Assembly: GCA_025055175.1 (NCBI GenBank)
Contig: JANWYT010000003.1
Span: 166,175-230,174, forward strand
DNA: 64,000 nucleotides
Reading direction: 5' to 3'
Origin: Anaerolineae bacterium
GTDB taxonomy: Bacteria > Chloroflexota > Anaerolineae > Aggregatilineales > Phototrophicaceae
Shown: positions 16,683-25,346 of the stretch, piece after piece
Layout: each line of letters opens with the position of its first letter
How positions within the stretch are numbered: the first letter of the stretch is position 1
The notes under the pieces: model-generated
The model's database searches: none
What the model was told of the DNA's origin: nothing
What the model saw: only the letters and a program-made list of their open reading frames with translations
Translations under genes and position numbers: made by a program

Positions 16683-18131
16683 CTAGAAGACGCTCATCGT
16701 AGGGCCGAGCGCGCCACTGTAAGCTAGCTCATCGTCTAGGCGCAGCTCTGCTTCGTAGGCCTCCAAGCGTTCGGGCAGATCATAGCGCCAATCAGCAGCG
16801 GGCAGCCATCCCTCCCAGCGTTCGCTGATGGGCTGGCCCTGGGCAGGACGGATGAGCAGAGATAACGTGCAGGGCTGCACGTCATCAGCAGGGGCGTGGC
16901 AGGCGACGTGCAATGCCGTCGGCGTGCAGGTTACGCGCTGCACGTAAACGCGCCGCTGATGGAACAGGGCCAAGTCGGGACGGACGAGGATTTTGTCGCG
17001 CCAGCGCCGCCAAATCTCAGTGGGCAGATAGTGGCGCAGGGTGTCGTATTCGGCAGCTGAGCGCAGGGCGATCATTTGCAACGCTTCCAAGCCTAATGGA
17101 CTCGGCACGAGCAGCTGAGCCTCGCGGTGGCGCAAAATCTCCTCGCGTTCGTCGGGGCTGAACCAGGTATCGTGGTAGATGTGGCGGAAGGGCAAGTCGC
17201 GGAAAGCTTGGGCCGTGCTGTAGGTGCGGCCCACTTTGGCCGCGTCGCCATCGCTGAACTTGACGCCTTCGCGCAGCAGCAAGTCTTCCAACTCAAAGCC
17301 CAAGTAGACGGGGATCGGCACATAATCAGGCGGGAAGCCGCCGTTGACGGGGCGGTGACCCTCGCGGGCATAGGTGGCGGGGGTGCGCGGACGGAAGCTC
17401 AAGCGCAGGACGTCGTCGTAGCGGCCTTTGCGCCCCCGGACGGGCAGAGCGTTCAAGCTGTCTTGACGCAGCACCTCAGCAACGTGGGGCAAGCTGCCGT
17501 AGTAGAAGGCGAAGAACGTCCACCATTGGCGCGCGCCCCAGTCTTCGGCCTGGAGTTCTCGCAGAGCGCGGCGCAGGCTGGCTGCTTGGCGGTGCTGAGA
17601 AGGGGCATAGCTGGGCTTGGCCTGGACTTTGGCCTTGCGGCGCGCTGCAAAGGGGTCGTCTTTGGCGCGCCGCGTCTGACGGTGCGCAGAAGCCGATTGG
17701 GCTTCGGGGTGGGGCGTCCGCAGCTGCATGGCCTGGCGTGTGCGCAAGTCGCTCACTAGGTCGCGCAGCCTGTCGGCGTAGCGCTCTGCTTGGGTGAAGT
17801 CCAGGTAGTTGCTGGCCTCTAGGTGCAAGGGTGGCTCTGCTTCGGCGAACAACAGCAGGGGGATGATCGGTTTGCCTTTGCGCAGCGCGCGCAGCTGTTC
17901 CGCTTTGCACCAACGCGACTCGTTGGCGTGTGGGCTGATGAGGGCCAGCATGAGGTCACAGCCTTCGATGGCGCGCTCAATCTTGCTCATCCAGTCGTCA
18001 CCGCCGTCAATCTCGGATTGGTCTAGCCAGACGCGCCAGCCCAGGGCCTCCAGATCATCGCGCAAGCGCAAGGCGAAGGGCGTGCTGTCTTTGCGCCCAT
18101 ACGAGATGAAGATGTTCAGCGTGTCGCTCAT
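16683..18131 (-). CDS. TIR domain fused to a DarT-like (DUF4433) ADP-ribosyltransferase region
   Basis: In this 482-residue protein, residues 1-130 form a TIR domain (IFISYGRKDS, then RVWLDQSEIDGGDDW, then SRWCKAEQ) with E78 at the usual NADase glutamate position. A basic, low-complexity linker (about 140-180) follows. Residues about 200-370 read like DarT, the toxin that ADP-ribosylates thymidine in single-stranded DNA: YGSLPHVAEVLRQDSL, LRLSFRPRTPATY (R249), IPVYLGFELEDLLLREG, KFSDGDAAK and REAQLLVP. In my hand alignment the DarT catalytic Glu (QAEFLV) falls on Gln339, with Glu337 two residues earlier. The remainder (375-482) is probably a beta-rich domain. No DarG macrodomain antitoxin is adjacent. 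TIR is confident; DarT is by motif only. The ribosome site is AGAGG. Confidence 0.8.
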   Translation of the reverse strand: MSDTLNIFISYGRKDSTPFALRLRDDLEALGWRVWLDQSEIDGGDDWMSKIERAIEGCDLMLALISPHANESRWCKAEQLRALRKGKPIIPLLLFAEAEPPLHLEASNYLDFTQAERYADRLRDLVSDLRTRQAMQLRTPHPEAQSASAHRQTRRAKDDPFAARRKAKVQAKPSYAPSQHRQAASLRRALRELQAEDWGARQWWTFFAFYYGSLPHVAEVLRQDSLNALPVRGRKGRYDDVLRLSFRPRTPATYAREGHRPVNGGFPPDYVPIPVYLGFELEDLLLREGVKFSDGDAAKVGRTYSTAQAFRDLPFRHIYHDTWFSPDEREEILRHREAQLLVPSPLGLEALQMIALRSAAEYDTLRHYLPTEIWRRWRDKILVRPDLALFHQRRVYVQRVTCTPTALHVACHAPADDVQPCTLSLLIRPAQGQPISERWEGWLPAADWRYDLPERLEAYEAELRLDDELAYSGALGPTMSVF

Positions 18132-18243
18132 GATGGGCCTCTGCGGGCGATTTTAGCAATCCTGTTCTAGAGGCTATTCTAAGGCCAAGCGCGGCAAATG
18201 ACTAGACGCGCGGGCCGAACGATGGTATGATAGCTATCAGCTT

Positions 18244-18317
18244 CGGGGCGTAGCGAAGCCCGGCATCGCGCCTCGTTTGGGACGAGGAGATCATCGGTTC
18301 AAATCCGGTCGCCCCGA
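18244..18317 (+). tRNA. tRNA-Pro (anticodon UGG)
   Basis: A full cloverleaf can be drawn. The 7-bp acceptor stem is CGGGGCG/CGCCCCG, and the D stem is GCGA/TCGC. The anticodon stem CCTCG/CGAGG encloses the loop TTTGGGA with anticodon TGG at 18278-18280. The T arm is ATCGG-TTCAAAT-CCGGT and the discriminator base is A. The CCA end is not encoded (ACA follows). A TATGAT -10-like hexamer lies at 18226-18231. It sits between the divergently oriented TIR gene and the convergent coaX gene, a typical position for integration events, but no attachment-site duplication is visible. Confidence 0.95.
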
Positions 18318-18325
18318 CAAAGGTT

Positions 18326-19111
18326 TTAAGGTTGGTTCAAGGCCCAGATGACGCGCAGGCCATCTAGGGTCAGCTCGGCTTCAATGCGGTCGATAGCGCG
18401 CGTGTGCTGAGCCACCAGCGGCGCTAGCCCCCCCGTGCCGATCACTAGGGCGTTGGGCGCGCCTAACGAGTGGCGAATACGGGCGACCAAGCCTTCGATC
18501 AGGCCTACATAGCCCCAGAAAATGCCGCTCTGCATGGCGTGGATGGTGTTGCGCCCGATGGCGTCTGGCGGCGGCTGAAGCTCTACCTTGTGCAGGCGCG
18601 CCGCGCGGCTCACCAGCGCGTCGGCGGCGACGGCAATGCCAGGAGCCAGCGCCCCGCCGATATAGCGATTATCGGCGGTCACCACGTCAAAATTGGTGGC
18701 CGTGCCAAAATCGACGACGATACATGGGCCGCCGCCGTGTAAGGCCACGACAGCGGCAGCGTTGGCCAGCCGATCTGCGCCGGCTTGTTCTGGCTGATCG
18801 ATGTCAATCTTGAGGCCAATGTCGACCTTGCTGGAGACGAACAACGGCGCGCGCTTGAAGTAGCGCTGCACCAGCTCCTCGAAGGCCAGCGTGAGGCGCG
18901 GCACGACGCAGGCGATGACCACGCCTTCAATGGCTTCGCGGCGCACTTCGGCGCTCTCCAAGAAGTTACGCACCAGCACGCCGTATTCGTCGGCCATCTT
19001 GTCGGCGACGGTGCGGGCGCGCCACGACAAGCGCCATTGATCGCCCTGCCACAGGCCCAGGTGCAGGTTAGTGTTGCCAATGTCAATGGCCAACAGCGTA
19101 GGATGATCCAT
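18326..19111 (-). CDS. coaX: Type III pantothenate kinase
   Basis: This 261-residue enzyme of the ASKHA fold catalyses the first step of coenzyme A synthesis. Motifs are the phosphate-1 site LLAIDIGNTNLHLGLW at the N-terminus, GADRLANAAA, the CIVVDFGTATNFDVV core with catalytic Asp, IGGALAPGI and GTGGLAPL near the end. CoaX enzymes are ATP-inefficient and need a monovalent cation. Starts at 19111 (ATG), 19117 (ATG) and 19120 (GTG) are possible; the GAGGTG ribosome site is correctly spaced for 19111. It begins 17 bp after the large kinase-TPR gene and is probably read from the same transcript. Confidence 0.95.
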   Translation of the reverse strand: MDHPTLLAIDIGNTNLHLGLWQGDQWRLSWRARTVADKMADEYGVLVRNFLESAEVRREAIEGVVIACVVPRLTLAFEELVQRYFKRAPLFVSSKVDIGLKIDIDQPEQAGADRLANAAAVVALHGGGPCIVVDFGTATNFDVVTADNRYIGGALAPGIAVAADALVSRAARLHKVELQPPPDAIGRNTIHAMQSGIFWGYVGLIEGLVARIRHSLGAPNALVIGTGGLAPLVAQHTRAIDRIEAELTLDGLRVIWALNQP

Positions 19112-19128
19112 GACCATCACCTCGGCTC

Positions 19129-22100
19129 TCAGTTGCTCTGTGGTTCGCTCAGCACAATCTTCGCTTCGAAGCGACCTGTACTCGTCCCGGCGTAGCCAGC
19201 GATGACCAGGGCATATTCGCCATCGGTGGGCAAGATGAACTCGCCTATCCGAGAGCGCGTGCGGTCGCTTGGAGCGTCGTCGTTGTAGATCAAGGGCCTG
19301 CCATCTTCGGCGCGCAGCAGGATCACCGTATCTAGGCTGCCATCTAGGGCGCGCACGTCTATCTCAACGCGCTGGCTCGTGCGGCCTCGGAAGACCAGGT
19401 GAATTTGCTGGCCGATGGCGTCGATCTGGCCGACGAACACGCCATCGGCAGGCAGGTCGCGGGTCTGGATGTCTTCGGCGCGCAGGCGCAGCGCCTGATT
19501 CCAGTCGCTGAGCGCGTTGGCGGCCTGACCGACGCTGTTGTAGGCGTCCGCGCGATTTTCGTAGTAGACGGCCACGTTGGCTCTGGCGTCGATGGCGGCG
19601 CTGAAATCGCGGATGGCGTTGGCGTAGTTGGCGCGCTGGTAGGCGATCAAGCCGCGCAGGTTGAGAGCATAGGCGTAATCGGGCTGCAGTTGCAGGGCTG
19701 TGTTCAGGTCGACCAGGGCAGAGTCGTAGTTGCCGAGCTGATAGTGCGAGTTAGCGCGCGCTGCGTAGTCGAAGTAGCAATCGCTCTCGCACAGGTTGAT
19801 GGAGATACTCAGGGCATTCAGCGCGCTGGAATAGTCGCGCAACTCATTGTAGGTCAAACCCAAGTAGTATTGGGAGAAAGCGTTGTTGGGGTCGATACGC
19901 ACCGCTTCTTGCAGGCTGGGCAGCGCTGCTTGGTAGTCGCCCAGATCGTAGAAGGCCAGGCCACGCCAGTAGTGAGCGAGCGGATCGCGTGGATCGAGGA
20001 CGATAGCCTGGTCGAAGTTGACGATGGCCTGCTCATAGTCGTCCAGGTTGAGGTAGCTCAGCCCCAGGCCGACGTAGTAGTCAGGCCGCGTGGGGTCGAG
20101 TTCAATGGCGCGCTGGTAGCTGCCGAGGGCTTCCGCGTGGCGCCCAAGAGAACGCAGAGATTGGCCGATGTTGTAACGGTTAGTGGCGGTCTCGCGCAGG
20201 GCCGCGGCGCGTTCAAAGTCGGCTAGGGCTGCCTGATAATCGCCCTGATCGTAGTAGACCAGACCACGATTGTTGAAGGCGTCAGAATTTTGGTTGTCTA
20301 GGTTGGTGGCGCGACCGAAATCGGCCAGAGCGCGGTCGTACTGGCGCAGGTAATAGTGGGCTAAGCCGCGATTGTTGTAGTAGATGCTGTCTTCCACTAG
20401 GGCCAGGGCGCGGTCGTAGTAGATGATGGCTTGCTGATAATCACCCTGATAGTTGAAGTTGAGGCCCAGGTTGTTCAGCGCTGAGGGATAATTGGGGACG
20501 ATGGCCAGGGCGGCTTCAAAATCGCTCTGAGCCGAGGCGTAGTCGACCTCGCTCTGGGACACTAGACCGCGATAGTTGTAGGCTTCTGCCAGGTAAGGAG
20601 CGAGCGTGATGGCTCTGTCTAGGTCGGCACGGGCAGCCTTGTCTTCTCCGAGGTCGTGGGCCAGGACGCCGCGCAGCAGATAGGCGAGAGCGAAGTTCTC
20701 ATCGTAGCTGAGGGCCTGGTCGTAAGCGACGCGAGCCGCGTCGTAATCGAAGCGTTTGTAGGCCAGGTAACCCTCGGAGGTCGTGTGGGGCGCGTTGAAC
20801 TCGTTGAGCGGCTCGACTGCTTGCAGGGTGGCTTCGGCTTTGTCCAGCTGGCCGACGCGCGCTTGCTGGTAAGCCAGCCAGGCGACATAGGTGACGTTGG
20901 AGGGGTCTATCTCGACGGCGCGGCTGAGATCGATCAGAGCGCGGCTGTCGTCCAGGTTCAGGCTGTGGGCTAGGCCGCGCTGGAAGAAAGCTTCGGCGTC
21001 TTGGTCGTAGATAGCGATGGCTCGGTCGTAATCAGCGATGGCGTCGGCCAGGTTAGCGGTGCGCACGGCCAGCGCGGCGCGGCGCAGGTACGCGCCGTAG
21101 TTGCCTGGGTTCAGCTCTAGCACAGCGTCATAGTCGGCGCGGGCTGCGCTGAAGTTCTTCTGGCGCTCAAAGACCTGGCCACGTCCCTCGTGCAGCAGAC
21201 TAGGGGTGATGATAGAGCTACTCGGCTTGACGAATTCCAGGGCCAGGGTGTAATCGCGCAAGGCTTCATCAAGGCGGTCTTGGTCGAGGTTGAGCTGGCC
21301 GCGCAGCGCTAGAGTGTAGGGGTCGTTGGGACGCAGAATGAGGGCGCGGTCGTAGTCGCGGCGGGCAGCGCTGGGGTTGTCGTTCAGCCAATGCGTCATC
21401 CCACGACTGACCAGCGCCTCTACCAGGTCGCCGCGTATGCCCAGGGCCATGTTCAGGTCGTCTAGAGCAGCCGCGTAATCGCCAGCGAGGCGCAACAGGG
21501 AAGCGCGGTTGTTGTAGCTCTGGGCCAGGTCAGGATCGTGAGTTAGGGCCAGGGCATAAGTGTCGCGCGCCGCTTCGCGGTCGTCCATGAACTGATAGGC
21601 CAGGCCCAGGTTGTGGTAGGCTGGGGCGAAATGAGGCACGACGTTGATGATGCTTTCGTAGTCGCGTATAGCCTCGCGGTATTGACCTAGGGCCAGGGCA
21701 GCTAGACCGCGATAAAACCAAAGACCTAGGGGCTGGAGTTGCTGGAACTCGCTTGAGCGGAGCAGGGCTTCGGCGCGGGTGAGGGCGTTGAACGCTTCAT
21801 CATAGTTGGCCTCCAGGTAGGCGCTCAGGCCACGCACTAGGGTCTCATAGAAGCGCACGTTAGTCTCCTGGGCGATGTGCATGCTATGTTCGGGCCAGGC
21901 GACAGCCAGCAGCAGCGGCTCATTGGCGCTGAAGCTAGGCGGAGCAGCGTGTGGCATAGAGAACGTCAAGCGGCGCGTCTGCGCGTCCGTCCAGACGATG
22001 AGGGCAGCGTTGTAAGTGTCCAGGGCTTCGGCGGCTTCTGTCGGCTCGTCGATGGGCGACTTCAGGGGCAAGACGGGCAAGCCGGCGCCGCGCAAGCTGC

Positions 22101-23496
22101 GCAACAGGGCGCGCTGATCGGCGTCGTTCAGGGGCAGACTGGCCAGCAATACGCCGCGCTGCTCATCTTGGAAGACACTGCCCTCTAACGGCGTGGGCGC
22201 GGGGGTGAAGGTACTGGTTGGGGTATCAGTAGGCGTAGACGTGGGCGTGCTAGTGGGCGTCGCAGTAGGTGTGTCGGTAGGCGTAGGCGTGCTAGTGGAC
22301 GTCGCAGTAGGCGTGTCAGTAGGCGTGGGCGTGCTGGTGGGCGTGTCGGTGGGGCTAGGCTGCATAAGGCCGAGGCCGACCAGGGCGCTTTCGCGGGTGG
22401 ATTGGGGCAGGATGAGCAACAATCCCCCTGCTCCCAACAGGGCCAGCAGCACGCCCACAATCAGGCCGCCACCTATGCGGCGCGTCGTGGAAGGGATGGT
22501 GCTGGTGCTGAAGCCCGACGGGGGTTGGGTGGGCGCAGCTTTGAGCATGGCCTCTGCGGCTTTGCGCGCGGCGCTGAGCGGAGCGGTGGGATCATCCTTG
22601 GGGCGCAGCGTGGGCGCGTCTTCGATGGCCTTCGTATCGACAGGTGGCTTCATCGTCTTGGTGGGCGCTTTGCCATCGTAGTTGGCCAGGGCAGCTTCAA
22701 AGGCGTCAGCCATCTCGACGCCGCTGGCGTAGCGCTCCTCAGGCTTCTTGGCCAGGGCCTTCAGGATGACGTTCTGGGCATCGTCGGGCAGGTCGGGGCG
22801 TAGCGTCTGCGGCAAGGGCAGTGGATCGAACAAGTGCATTTGCAGCACAGCCAGAGGCGTCTCGGCGCGGAAGGGCGTGGCGCCGGTGACCATCTCGTAC
22901 AGCACTACTCCCAAAGCATATAGGTCACTGGCGGGCGTCAGCTCGCGTTCGCCTCGGCATTGTTCTGGACTCATGTAGAAGGGCGTGCCGATCAGCCCGC
23001 TGCCCGTCAGATCGGCGCTAGCGCCGCCGACGATCTTGGCAATGCCGAAGTCAGTGAGATAAGCATTGCCTTTGTCGTCCATCAGGGCGTTGGAGGGTTT
23101 CACGTCGCGGTGCAGGACGCCGCGGCTGTGAGCATAATCCAGCGCTTCGCCCAGTTGGCGCAAGATGCGCGCTGCGTCGCGCAGGTCAAGCGCGCCCCGC
23201 CGAATGCGGTCGCTGAGTGAGCCGCCGTTCAGCAGGCGCATGACCATGTAGCTAATGCCGTCCTCTTCTCCGTAGGCGAAGACGGGCAAGATATGAATGT
23301 GTTCCAGGTTAGCAATGGCGCGTGCTTCCTGATCGAAGCGCGTCTTGAAGGTAGGATCAAGCGAATACTGCTGAGGCAGTATCTTGATGGCTACGTTGCG
23401 CTCGGTCTTGGGATCGTAGGCCTTGTAGACGGTGGCCATGCCTCCCATGCCGATTTGTTCAATGATACGGTAGCCGCCCAGTTCGCGCCCAATCAT
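19129..23496 (-). CDS. Membrane Ser/Thr kinase with a very long extracellular TPR array
   Basis: This 1455-residue protein has a kinase at residues about 9-270 with Lys38, HRDVKPSN (D131) and DFG (D149). It has one membrane segment at 341-364 and a Pro/Thr repeat stalk at 381-436 built from TPTDTPT-like units. Some twenty TPR motifs follow, with signatures such as AYNNRGL and LAYYDQGDYQAAL. The C-terminal beta-sandwich (about 1355-1455) resembles pre-peptidase C-terminal (PPC) domains. The topology places the kinase inside and the TPR array outside, unusual because TPR arrays are mostly cytoplasmic. A promoter TTGCCC-17 bp-TATAAT lies just upstream (23555-23527). coaX follows after 17 bp. Ligand and substrates are unknown. 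Confidence 0.93.
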   Translation of the reverse strand: MIGRELGGYRIIEQIGMGGMATVYKAYDPKTERNVAIKILPQQYSLDPTFKTRFDQEARAIANLEHIHILPVFAYGEEDGISYMVMRLLNGGSLSDRIRRGALDLRDAARILRQLGEALDYAHSRGVLHRDVKPSNALMDDKGNAYLTDFGIAKIVGGASADLTGSGLIGTPFYMSPEQCRGERELTPASDLYALGVVLYEMVTGATPFRAETPLAVLQMHLFDPLPLPQTLRPDLPDDAQNVILKALAKKPEERYASGVEMADAFEAALANYDGKAPTKTMKPPVDTKAIEDAPTLRPKDDPTAPLSAARKAAEAMLKAAPTQPPSGFSTSTIPSTTRRIGGGLIVGVLLALLGAGGLLLILPQSTRESALVGLGLMQPSPTDTPTSTPTPTDTPTATSTSTPTPTDTPTATPTSTPTSTPTDTPTSTFTPAPTPLEGSVFQDEQRGVLLASLPLNDADQRALLRSLRGAGLPVLPLKSPIDEPTEAAEALDTYNAALIVWTDAQTRRLTFSMPHAAPPSFSANEPLLLAVAWPEHSMHIAQETNVRFYETLVRGLSAYLEANYDEAFNALTRAEALLRSSEFQQLQPLGLWFYRGLAALALGQYREAIRDYESIINVVPHFAPAYHNLGLAYQFMDDREAARDTYALALTHDPDLAQSYNNRASLLRLAGDYAAALDDLNMALGIRGDLVEALVSRGMTHWLNDNPSAARRDYDRALILRPNDPYTLALRGQLNLDQDRLDEALRDYTLALEFVKPSSSIITPSLLHEGRGQVFERQKNFSAARADYDAVLELNPGNYGAYLRRAALAVRTANLADAIADYDRAIAIYDQDAEAFFQRGLAHSLNLDDSRALIDLSRAVEIDPSNVTYVAWLAYQQARVGQLDKAEATLQAVEPLNEFNAPHTTSEGYLAYKRFDYDAARVAYDQALSYDENFALAYLLRGVLAHDLGEDKAARADLDRAITLAPYLAEAYNYRGLVSQSEVDYASAQSDFEAALAIVPNYPSALNNLGLNFNYQGDYQQAIIYYDRALALVEDSIYYNNRGLAHYYLRQYDRALADFGRATNLDNQNSDAFNNRGLVYYDQGDYQAALADFERAAALRETATNRYNIGQSLRSLGRHAEALGSYQRAIELDPTRPDYYVGLGLSYLNLDDYEQAIVNFDQAIVLDPRDPLAHYWRGLAFYDLGDYQAALPSLQEAVRIDPNNAFSQYYLGLTYNELRDYSSALNALSISINLCESDCYFDYAARANSHYQLGNYDSALVDLNTALQLQPDYAYALNLRGLIAYQRANYANAIRDFSAAIDARANVAVYYENRADAYNSVGQAANALSDWNQALRLRAEDIQTRDLPADGVFVGQIDAIGQQIHLVFRGRTSQRVEIDVRALDGSLDTVILLRAEDGRPLIYNDDAPSDRTRSRIGEFILPTDGEYALVIAGYAGTSTGRFEAKIVLSEPQSN
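22190..22360 (-). repeat. Coding tandem repeat (Pro/Thr stalk)
   Basis: A degenerate short repeat encodes Thr-Pro-Thr/Ser/Asp units in the kinase stalk after the membrane helix. The same kind of Pro/Thr repeat occurs in the transglutaminase (about 1320-1500) and carboxypeptidase (about 55470-55690) genes. This is typical of surface linkers rather than mobile DNA. Confidence 0.8.
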
Positions 23497-23526
23497 GCTG
23501 CTTCCCCAGGGTATGTGAACAAGTTC

Positions 23527-23555
23527 ATTATAGAGAGAGACGCTGCAATGGGCAA
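23527..23555 (-). promoter_or_regulatory. Promoter for the kinase-TPR / coaX transcript
   Basis: On the minus strand, TTGCCC and a perfect TATAAT are separated by exactly 17 bp, about 31 bp before the kinase ATG. This is a standard housekeeping-sigma arrangement, predicting a short leader of roughly 25 nt that holds the ribosome site. Confidence 0.7.
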
Positions 23556-23697
23556 ATGCGTTCCGTCACGGCCGAGGACGAACGCTGCTACAGCTCTGGT
23601 CTCTGTCCAGCCACCCTTCATCTCTCAATCGGGCGCACAGTCTTCAAGCGCATTGCCCCAGGAAACAACGTCCCAGCCTTGAACAGTGACTGCTTCG

Positions 23698-24690
23698 TCA
23701 GATTTGGACGACGACTTTGCCGACGTTCTTCCCCTGGTACATGTAGTCGATGGCGTCTATTGCTCTGCTCAGGCCGATGAAGGGCGTGGGATCGGTGGCG
23801 GCGCGGATCGTACCTTCTCTGAGCATGGCCAGCAGGCGGGCCATATGGTCGCGGGTGTGGCGGAAGTAGTGCATGAGCCAAAAAGCGCGCAGCGACGCTG
23901 ATTTGTAGAGCAGTTTGTAGAGGATACGCGGGCCAGTGACTACCTGTGGGCCGCTCTCGTACTCGCTGATAGCGCCGATGATGAGCAGGCGTCCACGCAC
24001 GGCCAGCGCGTCCACGCATCGATCGAAAGTCGTGCCACCCACGCCCTCAAAGATCAGGTCAACGCCTTTGCGGTATTCAGCCTTCAGCACTGCGGCCAAA
24101 TCTTCAGCTTTGTAGTTGATAGGCCGATCCACTCCCAGGCTGCGCAGGAAGTCTACCTTGTCGGAGCTGCTGCACGTGCCGATGACGTGATTGCCTGCCT
24201 GCTTGGCCAACTGCGCCGCGAAGCTGCCCGTGCCGCCAGCGGCAGCCGTCACCAGCACCGTCTCGCCTCGGCTCATTTGACCAACTTCGTGCAGGGCGAT
24301 GCTGGCGGTCAGGCCGCTAACACCCAGCGTCAGCACTTCTGGCGTAGCTTGGGAGACGGGTATAGCCTGAGCGGCAGACATAGTCAGCACGTCGCGGTAG
24401 CCCGGCACGCCTACGGCCAACACGGCGTCGCCCTCGTGGAAGTCGGTCACGCCAGGGCCGACTGCGCTCACCACGCCGACGGCTTCCGCGCCCATGTCGT
24501 AGGGGGGTGGTGTGGGCGCAAGATAGCGTCCAGCAGCCATCAAGTAATCGGCGGCGTTGACGCCGACGTAGCGCACGGCCACCTGAAGCTGGCCCTGGCT
24601 GGGCGGTGCAAGCTCCACCTCCTGGACTTCAAGAGCTTCGCGGAAGGTGTCGCTGGTGCGCACGGCCACGAGCTTGTGAAAAGTTGGCAT
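23698..24690 (-). CDS. Zinc-free MDR oxidoreductase (quinone / prostaglandin-reductase-3-like)
   Basis: This 330-residue medium-chain dehydrogenase/reductase has the N-terminal GroES-like fold (YVGVNAADYLMAAGRY, then DMGAEAVGVVSAVGPGV). It also has a Rossmann NADPH site (VTAAAGGTGSFAAQLAKQAGNHVIGTCSS). The Cys/His zinc ligands of true alcohol dehydrogenases are missing, as in quinone oxidoreductases and ZADH2/prostaglandin reductase 3. The C-terminal stretch LRAFWLMHYFRH is typical of that group. The expected reaction is NADPH-dependent reduction of an activated double bond or quinone; the substrate is unknown. It stands alone with about 200 bp before the kinase gene downstream. Confidence 0.88.
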   Translation of the reverse strand: MPTFHKLVAVRTSDTFREALEVQEVELAPPSQGQLQVAVRYVGVNAADYLMAAGRYLAPTPPPYDMGAEAVGVVSAVGPGVTDFHEGDAVLAVGVPGYRDVLTMSAAQAIPVSQATPEVLTLGVSGLTASIALHEVGQMSRGETVLVTAAAGGTGSFAAQLAKQAGNHVIGTCSSSDKVDFLRSLGVDRPINYKAEDLAAVLKAEYRKGVDLIFEGVGGTTFDRCVDALAVRGRLLIIGAISEYESGPQVVTGPRILYKLLYKSASLRAFWLMHYFRHTRDHMARLLAMLREGTIRAATDPTPFIGLSRAIDAIDYMYQGKNVGKVVVQI

Positions 24691-24824
24691 GAAAACAATC
24701 TCCTCTTGTGTTTTGGTGGGCTAGCTCTATCATCTTAGCACGCTTGGGCGCGCACCCCAACAATGGGGAGCGCGCTCCGTCTTTTTCGGGCCTTGGCCGA
24801 GCAACTGGTAGGGGAGGAAACATC

Positions 24825-25346
24825 ATGCTTCATCCACACATCCGTGTGCGCGAGGACGGCGTGATCGAAGGGCGTGGGTTGGTGGCGGTGGACTTGATTC
24901 GTGAGGGCGAAGTCGTCAGTCGCCTAGAGCCGAACCAGCCGCGCTACAGCCTAGCTGCGGCGTTGCGCCTGAGCCAGGAAGAGCGCGACGCGCTTCTGCA
25001 CGACTATTATCAGTGCAGCGCTGACGAGTTGGTAGGCGAGACGGGCGATGAGCGTTTCATGAATCATTCCTGCGATCCGAACACCTGGTGGGCCGATGAT
25101 GACACGATGGTTGCGCGCCGCGACATCTTGCCCGGCGAGGAGGTGACCTATGACTACGCCACGACGGATGTTGACTTGCCTTTCGCGATGATCTGCCGCT
25201 GTGGCAGCTCCAACTGTCGTGGCGTGGTGACTTATCTGGATCATCTGCTGCCGAGCTGGCAGGCGCGCTTCGGCGATCATCTGCCTGCTCATACAAAAGC
25301 CGCGATCGCCAGGACGCGCCAGGCGTGGCAGCAGACCGAAGGCTAG
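24825..25346 (+). CDS. SET-domain protein (putative lysine methyltransferase)
   Basis: This 173-residue protein is a compact SET domain. It begins with HPHIRVREDGVIEGRGLVA and contains FMNHSCDPNTWW (the NHSCxPN SAM-binding pseudoknot motif), GEEVTYDYAT (catalytic Tyr) and a post-SET-like cluster CRCGSSNCRG that could bind zinc with the NHSC cysteine. Bacterial SET proteins methylate lysines of DNA-binding or ribosomal proteins in some species; here the target is unknown. The ATG has an excellent ribosome site, GGGGAGGAAAC; longer in-frame extension is not needed. Its stop overlaps the convergent thiolase gene by 4 bp. Confidence 0.9.
   Translation: MLHPHIRVREDGVIEGRGLVAVDLIREGEVVSRLEPNQPRYSLAAALRLSQEERDALLHDYYQCSADELVGETGDERFMNHSCDPNTWWADDDTMVARRDILPGEEVTYDYATTDVDLPFAMICRCGSSNCRGVVTYLDHLLPSWQARFGDHLPAHTKAAIARTRQAWQQTEG

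Noticed and set aside
17127..17759. A 210-codon plus-strand frame inside the TIR gene.
   Set aside because: It is antisense to the DarT-like region and linker. It cannot be an antitoxin gene on present evidence because no start signal or domain is visible.
22190..22360. Short repeats resembling a variable-number tandem or mobile repeat.
   Set aside because: They encode the Pro/Thr stalk of the kinase in frame, as in other surface proteins of this window.
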